Positions 47,949 to 57,445 of a stretch of DNA of 64,000 nt are shown piece after piece. Location: positions 1 to 64,000 of the forward strand of contig JBCFYV010000489.1 of the NCBI GenBank assembly GCA_039000515.1, in the 5' to 3' direction. Both the position numbers and the translations under genes were made by a program. Source of the stretch: Timema cristinae. Lineage: Eukaryota > Arthropoda > Insecta > Phasmatodea > Timematidae. Position 1 is the stretch's first letter. The number at the start of each line of letters is the position of its first letter. The notes beneath the pieces are model-generated. The model searched no databases. It was not told the DNA's origin and saw only the letters and a program-made list of their open reading frames with translations.

Positions 47949-48105
47949 CAGCAGCATGGGCTTGATGAAGTTGGGGGATGGGGGTCAAGGAAACAAGACG
48001 TTTTTGGTATTGGCGGGGGATGAGTGGAGGAAGCCAAAAAGGTGCGGCATTTGCTGAACAAGTCGTCTCGGTTGCACTCTGGACTTGTCTCAAGCTGATG
48101 AGGTG
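47949..48105 (-). CDS. candidate penultimate 4E-T exon (tentative)
   Basis: A GC-richer patch has an open minus frame reading ...IPRQYQKRLVSLTPIPQLHQ and then AHAAG. It is bounded by a possible acceptor (CTTAACAG, at 48106) and a weak donor (CTG|GTCTGT, at 47948). Entry phase would be 0 and exit phase 1, matching the phase-1 entry of the last 4E-T exon at 44510. Gln/His/Pro/Ala-rich text is usual for the C-terminal half of 4E-T. Against it: the donor is poor, the segment lies between two hAT-like termini, and another frame is also open. It could equally be part of the transposon. Confidence 0.3.
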
Positions 48106-48499
48106 CTGTTAAGCATAATCATCATAAATGAGACATGTTCCAATGTGACTGCTCAGTTCTCCAGTTACAAATGTTAGTCTATATTGTTCCTACTATTTTA
48201 AGCTTGCAAGCACTGTAATGCCCAAATTCCCTAACAAATTCCAGTAGATTCTAGGTTTTTGGTGAAATTCCCTGTGTTTCCCCGGTTTTTTCCAGACACA
48301 AGAATATTCACTGTAATTTCCCGGTTTTCCAGGTGTGTGGCAACCCTGCATTTTCTTAAAGGTGCTACTTTTAGTAAGAATATATTTAATTTACATACAT
48401 TAATTTCATGGTATTATTCTTTAACCAACTTGATTTAATCAGAGAGTTCTTATTTTTAAGAAATTAGAAATAAGTCATGATCACTGAGGAGTAAGTACT

Positions 48500-48643
48500 C
48501 TCTTACTTACTCTATAGCATTAGGATCTCGAAAATTCATTACCGCACTCACAAAATTATGTCACATATTCCTATCTTGAGTTAATTCTTTCCAGTCTAAC
48601 TCATTGGTCATTACACCCAATCTCTCTAAGATTTATTCAAATG
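48500..48643 (-). pseudogene. LINE ORF2 C-terminal end, left of the hAT insertion
   Basis: The minus strand reads ELDWKELTQDRNM, a stop, then HNFVSAVMNFRDPNA. This is the usual C-terminal signature (W..LAQDR..WR..V.AAMN.R.P) of an insect LINE family. It is in the same orientation as the RT fragments at 51.9-53.2 kb and is separated from them by the hAT element. About 130 residues expected between the pieces are absent. Confidence 0.65.
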
Positions 48644-49146
48644 CAGGGTTCCTACAGTATTTGTAAAAATATTCTCCCTGACTTTTCCCTGACTATTTTC
48701 CCAAGTTCCCTGACCAATTTCTCATAAAATTTCCATTATAACTTTACGGTACTATACACGTGAAAATATTAATTTAAATAAATTTATTTCGGCCTCCTCC
48801 CCCCTTACAGCCGACCTTGCCTCACCTCTCATGGAAGAATAAGAAAGCAGACATCTTGCCAATCAGTTGAGGGAAAATGATGGAAAAATAATCCCTATCA
48901 AAAATTTGTAACAAACTTGATTCCCTTTGGTATCATGTGCAGAAATACGTATTAAATAACAGGCCACTAAGAACATACTAAAGAGTTTGGTATCATTACA
49001 GTTTTATTTTACCTAAACTGTACATTTCCTGAACTGAATAGCTTACAACAGGAACTCTGTCTGCTTTCATATTATTCATGTCTCAAGTCAATTTTATTTT
49101 TATTAAAATTATCACTATAGTCATACAATAAGAAACTATGTTATAT

Positions 49147-51500
49147 TTAATAAAGTGAAGCTTGCTTCTTCTTCAGTTCTTGCAACTCCACGTCTACTGC
49201 TTCTCGTTTCTCTTCAGTTGCCATCATTAATTTTTTTCTTTCTCCTTCTAAATCTTTAACTTGTATATCTAATTTCCTCTTTTCTGCCTTCTTCTTGTCT
49301 TTTTCACTTTTTTCTTGCTTCTTCATCTCTAAGTATTCATGATAGCGTTTCCGAGCACCTCTCACGTAATCCAACATCTTTTTGCTAATGTGTACATTTT
49401 TAATCCCTCCTGCTTCTTGTATCTCATCATGAATGTGACGCTGTGCAATGACTGTCTTTTCATGCATGTTTTCAACCAGTAAAGATTTATTGACTGAAAA
49501 ACCACCTTCAACAGTTGCATTCCCATGCGACAAGACAAGGCAAATCTTTATTACTTCCCAAAGATGTTTGTAGTTTGCTTCTCCTATTAGAAAGCTACCA
49601 TAAATAGTGTCAAGTCCTACTTCATCACTAAACTGATCACAAGGACGAAATATTTCTTGAAGCTCAGATTTTTTGAGGTTGCAAAAATGCAAGTATTCTT
49701 TCTTGGCATTTTCAGCCAGAACATCATTTATGATGTTGTCATGGTTGAGTTCCTCCAAAAGAAAAGAAAATCTCTTCTGGGCCAGTTGAGGTGAATGTTG
49801 AATAACACAAGGATCCAATGAAGACAAACCTCTCACAGCTTTCTGTTTTAAGGGACTTTTTTCTTGTAGTTTTGCAATCATGGTGGTTAACATACTGCGG
49901 CACTCATGTATAAATTCTAATTTTTGTCTTTCTGTTACTGTGATCGCAGTTTCTCCTAACAAACGTTTTGTTGCAAATCCTATATCAATAATTTTGCTAA
50001 GGATCAAATTTTCTGATTTTTTTTGTGTCAATAGACAGTAACTTTGGACCCGTGCACTTCATAAGACCAGGTTTCACACAACGATTCATAAGGTATCTTA
50101 GAAGTTTCTCTACAGCTTCAAAAAGATATGGAGTCATTGGTTTTGATGTCTGGAACCGTTGCAGGAAAGGCTGACATTCATCTGCAATTGTCTTGCAGAA
50201 CGCTAGTTTACACTTTAGGAATGGATCACAGGCTGCTCTTTTCAGTGTCTCTACAGGTTTTGTTTTAGGAAGTTTTGCTTCTTTGAGAAACTTAATAACA
50301 TGGTCCCAAATTTGTAATGCCCTTTGAAAGCACTTCGCATTCTCTAACCAACGCACACCACAGAACTTCAATGGAAAAGTTGTACACCCTGTCAACTGGT
50401 GAACAATGCTCGACGAGCTGGAGAGTCAGTGAACAGGTAGTACATGTGACGTAATAAGCTACTTATATCCCAATCAACAGACTCTACTCCTGTTCTCAAG
50501 GAACCATGAACAACATGAAGCCCACATGTTCCCAGATTTAGCAAACTACATACTTCATTGTCTGTTACAGATTTGAGGTGTTCCTGAAGAAGTGTTATAA
50601 ACTTTAAATTGACATTTGGGCCATCCATTGACACTTGTATCAACTTAGAGAGTGGAAGAGGAGAAATACCATCCAGAAAATGCTTCAGTAATTCTTCAGC
50701 AGTGCTCCTATCGAAAAACACACTGTTTAAGTAACGACTGATGACTTTATGATTTTCCTTGTCCCAGAATCTAATTACAATGTCCATCTGTCCTCTTTGA
50801 ATAACTTTATTCAATGCCTCATCAAAACAAATTACAAAGTTGTTACATGATTTTAGGCGGTCCAGAAAAATTATTATGAAAGAATGGAGCCAAGCCATGC
50901 ACAATGAAGTATGCACCCTTGTCTCCACCAAGGGTAAAGGCATTGGCAATGGAACACTCGGGAAACATCAATTGAAAAATTGTACTTAAATTATTGCACG
51001 AATTGAAAGACATTTTTTGTCAACAACTTGCATAGCCCAAATGACTTCCGCCTTAGTTATATCATCTTTTATAACAAAAGTGTTATGGTTTCTTTGAGGC
51101 ACTACACTAATTTCACTTTTAGCAACAGCTTCCTTCTGCGACGTTACGATTTTCGATGAAACAGAAAAACTCTTCGAGCAACCACAGAATCATCACTAGG
51201 TAGAATGTCTTTGTGTGCCAGAGATTCTCTTGAAACTGGGGAGCTCGATGAACCTGAATCACTTGACTTTTTTGAAAAAAAAGTCAACAGAGAGCGTTGA
51301 TTTGTCAAAGTTTCAAGAGTTTTGATATGAGTTGGTCCTTTTGCATGGAAGCTAATGCTGCTTTCCCATATTACTTAAGTTTATAATTTTTTTGCACACT
51401 TTACAAAATGCCTGCAGCTTATTACTTTCAACACCACTTATCCAGTATGAGAATTCAGGAAAATGGTCTGGGCTTAGCCAGAGCTGGTTAAAAACGGTTT
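49147..51500 (-). pseudogene. hAT-like transposase, frameshifted
   Basis: Reading leftward, a BED-finger-like start (ESNKLQAFCKVCKK, near 51400-51440) is followed by a Ser-rich linker (51225-51290). Next comes TKAEVIWAMQVVDKKCLSIR near 51005-51060, then a stop. Three long open segments follow. 50949-50392 has LNSVFFDRSTAEELLKHF and IQVSMDGPNVNLKF, 50395-49997 has CGVRWLENAKCFQRAL, and 50031-49147 (294 codons) ends in the hAT dimerisation motif NATVEGGFSVNKSLLVENMH and a Lys/Glu-rich coiled coil. Junctions overlap by 4-35 bp in different frames, so only a few indels separate it from an intact gene of about 700 residues. The C-terminal motif is usually NATVERGFS; Gly replaces Arg. It belongs to the group often annotated as uncharacterised or zinc-finger-like proteins in insects and cnidarians. 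Confidence 0.85.
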
Positions 51501-51810
51501 TTTTTTTTAGACATTGCTGGTGTAGTCTAATCAGTCCTGGTGCACTGTATCAAACTATAACGATGACAAACCTTGAACAAGAACAAAAACAAGTGATCAC
51601 TAAAGTTTAAAAAAATTGTCATGTGCAGGCTAGGAGACCTCTGCGTTCACATTCTGAAATAAAATGCTACCAAAACTTGTGTTAGGGCAAGTTTGAGCAT
51701 GGTAAGTGCCCCTCAGCTTTCTTCATTGGGGCAGTGGCTTATGACGCAGTAAATAGAAAAAATATTTTCTTTGTTTTTTCTAAGTGTGACATGAAGACAT
51801 GAATTGTCAT

Positions 51811-51893
51811 TTCCCTGACTTCCCTGACCTTTTTAAAGCTTCCCTGACTTTCCCTGACTATTATTTTTTTCCCTGACTTTCCCTGACTTTTCC
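51811..51893 (+). repeat. subterminal CCCTGAC array of the hAT element
   Basis: Six CCCTGAC words in about 80 bp at the right end, spaced 9-30 bp apart, matching three at the left end (48675-48715). Confidence 0.9.
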
Positions 51894-51910
51894 CGAGCGT
51901 AGGAACCCTG

Positions 51911-53200
51911 AAGTTATCCCCCCATCTTGAGAGCAGGCAAGGTGCCACCAACTTACTGACTGAGTAATAACAAGCATTTCCCAACTGTATTCTTTTCCTA
52001 ATTTCTAATCTAATATTGTTGTCGCTAGTTAAAATTATTCCTCAATATTTGAATTCATTAACCCTATCAAATGATATATTGTTTGCCGTTATATCTAAAT
52101 AATATTTATAATTAATAATTAAATAAATAATAATAATACTATTACCCATTTGGGTTATACGCTTAAATACTAATTAAGCTAATGGGTTAGGAATTGTAAA
52201 GTTTGAATGTAGATGAAGTGAACCCGCATTTGCACAGAGTGGAAAACCATTTAGAAAACACTACCCCCTGTCCACCCGAGCGGGATTAGAACCTCGATCA
52301 CCCCGTCATTGGCAGTCTAGCTCAACACAAAACTAGCATGTTTGCTAACTACGCCATCGAGGCGAGTGACTTCTAAACCTATTTCGTCACTAGACTCTAA
52401 TAAATATTTCTGCATTTCTTGCAACAGCTTCATTACTTTTACCTAACAATGCTAAATCATCTGCGTACCTTAATAGCTAAATTGTACCTTTTAATGGCAA
52501 CCCTTCCCTACTTTATTGCATTATCCTAATAGCTTATTCTAAGGCTAGATTAAAGACTAATTGGGAAAAACATCTTGTTGTTTCAATCCATTCAGTATTT
52601 CAAAAGCATTTGATATGTGAGATCCAACCCGCACCCTGCCACGAGTATCTCTCAAACATACCTCAAATAGCTTGAACAGTTTTTTGGGTATTCCAAACTT
52701 AACTAAAATGTGATATTTTTTTCCTTTAACTGGATCATAGGCCCTTTTAAAACCATGTATAATTGATGTACCGTCATCTTGAATTCCCACTTTTTTTTCT
52801 AATATTTGCCTTGTAGTAAAAATTTGAGTCATTGTTGATCTATTTCGTTGAAATACACACAGATGATCCCCAATAATTTCCTCTGCATATAGCGTCAATC
52901 TCATTAAAATTATGTTAGATAACATTTTCTAAGATGTTGGTAGCAGTGAGATACCTCTGTAGTTATTACCACATGTTTTATCTTCCCTTTTGAAAATGGG
53001 TATTATTATACTCTTCTTCCATTCTTGTGGTAATACATTATGTTTCCATATGGAACATAAAAGTTTATGAATTTCTATTATTAAAAAGGAGTAAGTACTA
53101 GTGAATTTATGTTCCAGAAAAATAATTATCATATTAGATGGCATATTATTAAAATAAGATCCATTCATTAAGCATAAGTGCCTGGATTAGTGTTGTCTAT
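51911..53200 (-). pseudogene. LINE reverse transcriptase relic
   Basis: On the minus strand 53168-52929 reads LPQEWKKSIIIPIFKREDKT and YRGISLLPTS, and 52925-52557 continues with LSNIILMRLTLYAEEIIGDH, CVFQRNRST, FKRAYDPVKG and NGLKQQDVF. The catalytic YADD is at 52456-52467, followed by LESSDEIGLEV. A SINE then interrupts it, and 52130-51911 resumes with FDRVNEFKY and RKRIQLGNACYYSVSKLV. This is the RT order of a non-LTR retrotransposon common in insects; the clade is not settled by eye. Stops and frame changes are frequent. The C-terminal end appears on the far side of the hAT at 48500-48643. Confidence 0.82.
52131..52366 (-). mobile_element. SINE-B inserted in the LINE relic
   Basis: The reverse copy runs ACTATTACCCATTTGGGTTA, ACTAATTAAGCTAATGGGTT, body GAACCCGCATTTGCACAGAG, and head with CGATCACCCCGTCATTGGCA ending in GCCATCGAGGCGAG. 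It splits the LINE coding text between GLEV (right) and the NEFKY segment (left). No clear target duplication was found; the tail lacks the usual AGCACCGCG start. Confidence 0.85.
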
Positions 53201-53600
53201 AAATAAAATACTTTAAATATTTTTCACACCCTTCTTGAGAACATATTTAAACATTTTTGTAAAATTGCAAAAATACATGCAGGACAAGTGCAAATAAAAA
53301 TGAGTAATAAAATTAATGGCTCAATGATTCAGAAAAAAAAAGTCTAAAATGTTATTGAGGCCACCAAAATTCACAAACACAATTAAGTCATTAATGTATA
53401 CTTTAACTTTAAGTAGGCGTAAGAACAATGGCATCAAAAATTAGCTTATAAAAATTCGAAAAATATTAGAAGTACTTGTCTACATTCATTTGGCGGGAAA
53501 TTTGGTATAAAATTGGCAGGAATAAAACATTAAGAATTTAAAGAATATACCAAGAATATTATTAACTACTTAATATTTTTGTGTAATTTTTTAAATGTCC
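53201..53600. other. non-coding stretch
   Basis: No gene recognised; probably decayed upstream LINE sequence or intron. Confidence 0.45.
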
Positions 53601-53619
53601 GATTCTACATACCTTCAGC

Positions 53620-53790
53620 TACTTTTAATCATAGTTTCCGTTGTTATTTAAACATTTGTCATATTGTGAGGTAAGTTTTTGTAGACCCCCATCATAGAAG
53701 TCTGCCACCAGCAAGAAAAGCAATTCCTGAACCGTCATTTTCAATTCGTCGTCGATGTGGAAATGCCAATACCTTTTGAAATCCCATGCG
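53620..53790 (-). pseudogene. mariner transposase C-terminal fragment (minus)
   Basis: The minus strand reads IDDELKMTVQELLFLLVADF and then YDGGLQKLTSQYDKCLNNNG before a stop at 53625. This is the C-terminal end of a mariner transposase (F/Y..GI.KL..R.DKCLN..G.Y). It is the inverted counterpart of 54060-54230. Confidence 0.75.
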
Positions 53791-53794
53791 TTCA

Positions 53795-54322
53795 TTCTTT
53801 CGCCCATGTGCGCTGACAACAATAAATGGAGCTGCGGATCGTCTGACCCTGACAAAACTTCGCAGCACAATCCAGAATAAATACCACAGCCTGCTGTCTG
53901 CCGGAGTATTGTTGCTTCCTGACAATACGAGGACCCACTCTGCTGCTCAAAAGCAATCTCTCATTGAATCTTTTGGCTGGTAGCAATTGGATCACCGCCT
54001 CCCCCCCCACCCCCTAGAACCCTGACCCCGCACCTAGTGACTACCATCTTTTCCTGCATCTGTACAGATCCCTCACCGGCAAGCATTTCCACACCAACGA
54101 CGGTCCAGGAATGTCTTTGCTCACTGGCAGCAAATTTCTATGACAAGGGTCTACAAAAACTTAAAACTTATCTCACGATATGACAAATGTTCCAATAATA
54201 ATGTTAACTATGTTGAAAAGTATCGGAAGGTATATAGTCTTGGATAAACAATATACCCAAAAATATTAAAGAGTTCCTATTTTATTGCAAAATGGTCCTT
54301 ACTTAAAAAAATACCCCTTGTA
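53795..54322 (+). pseudogene. mariner transposase fragment with 3' terminus (plus)
   Basis: The open segment 53786-53983 carries LRSTIQNKYHSLLSAGVLLL followed by PDNTRTHSA and LIESFGW, the mariner catalytic region; the usual HDNARPH aspartate box is altered but recognisable. After stops and a C-run (54001-54013), YHLFLHLYRSLTGKHF near 54045-54090 follows. The stretch then decays toward AAAAATACCCCTTGTA at about 54308-54321, which looks like the 3' terminal repeat next to TA. The mariner 5' half is missing. It meets the minus-strand fragment head to head. Confidence 0.78.
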
Positions 54323-55080
54323 TAATACTATTTTCTATGATTTTAATATGTTTCAAATTTTAATTAAATTAAATATGTGAAAATGAAACTTGTGTTGAAG
54401 TGGACCATTTAGAATGTTTATTTGGCATTACGTGACAGTAGGCAAAAACACATTTCAGATACTGTTGGACCAGCAGTATAGTAATACTGATTATAAAAAA
54501 ATTTATCAAAATCAGATTTCTGTAAGTAAAAACTGTTAATATGGCCAGTTTTCGATAGGTAAAAATAGACTGGGATTTTTCAAAATATAAATATTTTATT
54601 GCTCTAGCTTCAAATCTCTATCAAGTAGTAGTTCAATAAATGTGTCCATAGTGACCAGTACATAGGTGAGTATTTTGAAAAATTAATAATCCCTATTTCA
54701 TTAGTTTATTTATGGGATGCATATAAGATAGACTAGTATGGCAATAAATAAATAAATAATAGAGACAGTTATATATCAATATGGACACGAGGAAGGTGTA
54801 TAACTATTTTAAAGGAATCTTAAATAAAATAATATATTGATTTACTCTAAAGCAATTTACATAGATGGGAATGCTTGAAGATTAAGGACTCCAAGAAAGT
54901 GGTAACTTTAAATAATCTTGACATTTGAATATATCTTATTTTAAAAGATAAAAAAAATTAAATATTATATGTACAAGTAAAATATCAAATATATTAGATG
55001 TAAGTAATTAAATGCCCATTTTATTGCTTAATCCTTTTACAGATTCTGATTCTCTATTCAAGTGGCTACAAAACATATTT
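54323..55080. other. AT-rich non-coding stretch
   Basis: No gene or element recognised. Confidence 0.5.
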
Positions 55081-55400
55081 TACAAAATTCCCTGACTACT
55101 TTTTTTCCAGTTCTAATGGTAGATGATTACTTGTTTTATTTATCATTGATCACATATTAAAAAAAGTTTGTATATACTAAACATAAACGGGTTTATTAGT
55201 TATTTTAAAAAATAAAATGATATTTTATTTAGATATTAATAACTTTTTTTTAGTGTTTAGTTGCAAAATTAATGGGATATTTTAGACAACATTTTTAATT
55301 CCCTGAATTTTCCTTATTTTTAGTTAAATTCCCTGACATTTCCCTGTCATCCAAAAATTCCCGATTTTTACAGGTTTTCCCTGTCTGTAGCCACCATGAC
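55080..55400. mobile_element. probable hAT-like right-end fragment
   Basis: AATTCCCTGAC words recur (55087, 55299, 55329, 55338), and the stretch ends TTTTCCCTGTCTGTAGCCAC before CATGAC. This has the composition of the ends at 48.2-48.35 and 51.8-51.9 kb, with the final CCCTG apparently mutated. No left partner was found. Confidence 0.5.
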
Positions 55401-56639
55401 TATTGCTATAAAGTCTTTCTTAAAGTTAAAGAAAATAAAAGTAATCAGGAAAAATCTTTAGAGCAATGAAAAAACTCAAGAGTTTATATGAAATGGGCTT
55501 AGGAAAACGTTATTTAATATAAATACCATATTTTTGTTAAAGGAATAAAGATATTTCAATAAAAATAATTGAGGATATTTGTTAAATTTTTGTTTTTAAC
55601 ATCATTTGTCTACAAGAAGTACCCATAATAAGCATAATAACTATATAATAGTAATATCTATTTTTATTTTGAACGGGAGTGGAAAAAAGGTTAAAAAAGG
55701 GGTTTATTATGGAAAGGGGAACAAAAGGAGTTTATGTTTTGGAAAACAAGCGGGGGAATAGAAGAGGGAAAAGGAAACCTCCAGGGTTTGGAACGAAAAT
55801 TTAAAAAAAAAAGGCGGGTGAATCCCTAAGACAGGGGGTATATACTAATTTGGGGAATAAAAAAAACCCCTTTTAGTGCCCTTTTTGGTAAACCTTTTTT
55901 ACTACAAAAATTCCTTGGGGTAAACAATTTTAAAAATTGATAATGCATATTTTTAGGCATAATCCCATAACCGCAACATTAAAGAAAAAACTAGATGGCA
56001 AAAGTTACCCCCTAGTCCATGGTATCAAAAGTAAAAAACAAAGCAAAACCCACTTGTGGCTAGTGTATGGAAACCCATGGTTGGCTCAACTTTCCCGAAG
56101 AGTTCCCCCAATTTTTTATGTTTAAAAGGGGGAAATTCAAACAAAAATTTTTTTGTGACTTTTATGCCCCAAAATATTAAGAATTAAAGGGACTTTTCAG
56201 GGCCCCTTTCGTGATTTTTTGCAATTAGAAAACTTTTCGTGACTTTTGGGCCCATTTTTGAAAAACCCTGTAGGAAAACAAAGCATTTAGGGGAAGGGTT
56301 TAAATTTAAAAATAACAAGAGAGACTGAGGATAGCTGTGGGAAAGGGAAAAAAAGAGAAAATGCAAAGGAAATTTTTTGGCATAACACTAATATAAAAAA
56401 TGCCCCAAAAATCTAAGAGCATATTCGGGGGGAAAGCGAAATGGGGTTTTAAAGGTAAAGGGGAAAAATGGGAGGGGGTTGGGAACGAAAATGGGTTCAG
56501 GGGGAAAAAAAAAGGTTTGACTATGGGACTTTTTTTTTGAAATTTAAAGAAAGTTGATTTAAAAATTTATATTTATATATTTTATATATAAATTATGAGT
56601 TTGGAAAAGGATCTGGTAATGGCATTTATGGATATAGAA

Positions 56640-57158
56640 AAAGTTATGAAAAAGGGGGGAAAAAAGGAAAGGGGGGGGAAAAAAAAAAGGGGGGGAAAAA
56701 AGGGGAAAAAAAAGGTTGGGGGAAAGGGAAAGGGGAAAAAGGGGGGGGGTTTTTTTTTAAAAAAGGGGGGGGGGAAAGGGGGGGGAAAACCCCCCCAAAT
56801 TTAAAAAAAAAAAAAAAAAAAAAAAGGGTTTTGGGGAAAGAAATTTTTAAAAATTTTTGGGGGGGGGATAAAAAAAAGGGGGGGGAAATTTTTTTTGGGA
56901 AAAATTTTTTTGGGGAAAAAAAAAAGGCCCAAAAAGGATAAAAAGGGGGAAAAAAAAAAAGGGGGAAAAAAAAAAAGGGGGGGGGGGGGGGAAAAAAAAA
57001 AAAAAAAAAAAAAAGGGGGGGTTTTTTTTTTTTTTTAAAAAAAAATTTTTAAAAAAAAGGGGCCCCGGGGTTTTGGGGGTTTTTTTTAAATTTTTGGTTT
57101 TTTTAAAAAACCAAAAAGGGGGAAAAAAAGAAAAAAAAAAAAGGGGAAAAAAGGGGGG

Positions 57159-57192
<34 letters not shown>

Positions 57193-57445
57193 TTAAGGGT
57201 TAAGGGGTTTTTTAAAAAAAAAGGGGGAAAATTTTTGGGTTTTTGGGGGGGGGGGCCCTTTTAAAAAAAAGGGGGGAAAAAAGGGGGGGGGGGGAAAAAA
57301 AAAAGGGGGGGGGAAAAAATTTTTTTTTGGGGGGGGGGGAAAAAAAAAAAGGGGGGGGGGGGTCCCCCCAAAAAAAAATTTTTTTTAAAAATGGGGGTTT
57401 TTTATTGGGGGTTTTGGGGTTTTTAAAAAAAAAAAAAAAAAAATA
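56640..57445. repeat. A/G/T run tract, near-zero complexity
   Basis: About 800 bp consist almost wholly of runs of A, G and T of 3-20 bases, with C nearly absent. No known satellite has this irregular run structure. It is best explained as collapsed or failed consensus. Confidence 0.85.

Larger units (their letters stand above)
45100..48348. mobile_element. hAT-like pair of termini with nested insertions
   Basis: CAGGGTTGCCAC at 45100-45111 and GTGGCAACCCTG at 48337-48348 are perfect inverted copies in the CAGGG...CCCTG form of hAT ends. CATTT follows or precedes each end directly (45095-45099 and 48349-48353), a possible 5-bp target duplication; hAT elements usually make 8 bp, so this is tentative. 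AATTCCCTGT and TTTTCCAG words occur near both ends in the same orientation. There is no transposase. The interior holds a Tigger-like element, a MITE and SINEs, plus a stretch (47949-48105) that could be a host exon, which would argue that the two ends belong to different copies. Confidence 0.6.
48644..51910 (-). mobile_element. hAT transposon with TIRs and a broken transposase gene
   Basis: Inverted ends CAGGGTTCCTAC (48644-48655) and GTAGGAACCCTG (51899-51910) enclose 3.27 kb with a minus-strand transposase. CCCTGAC words are clustered just inside both ends: three at 48675-48715 and six at 51812-51890, all in the same orientation. Such subterminal arrays are known transposase-binding sites in hAT elements. 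The immediate 8-bp flanks do not match, so the target duplication was lost through mutation or deletion. It lies within a LINE relic. Confidence 0.88.

Noticed and set aside
55080..55400. Complete third hAT element
   Set aside because: Only one end-like stretch is seen; no CAGGGTGGCTAC-type left end was found upstream.
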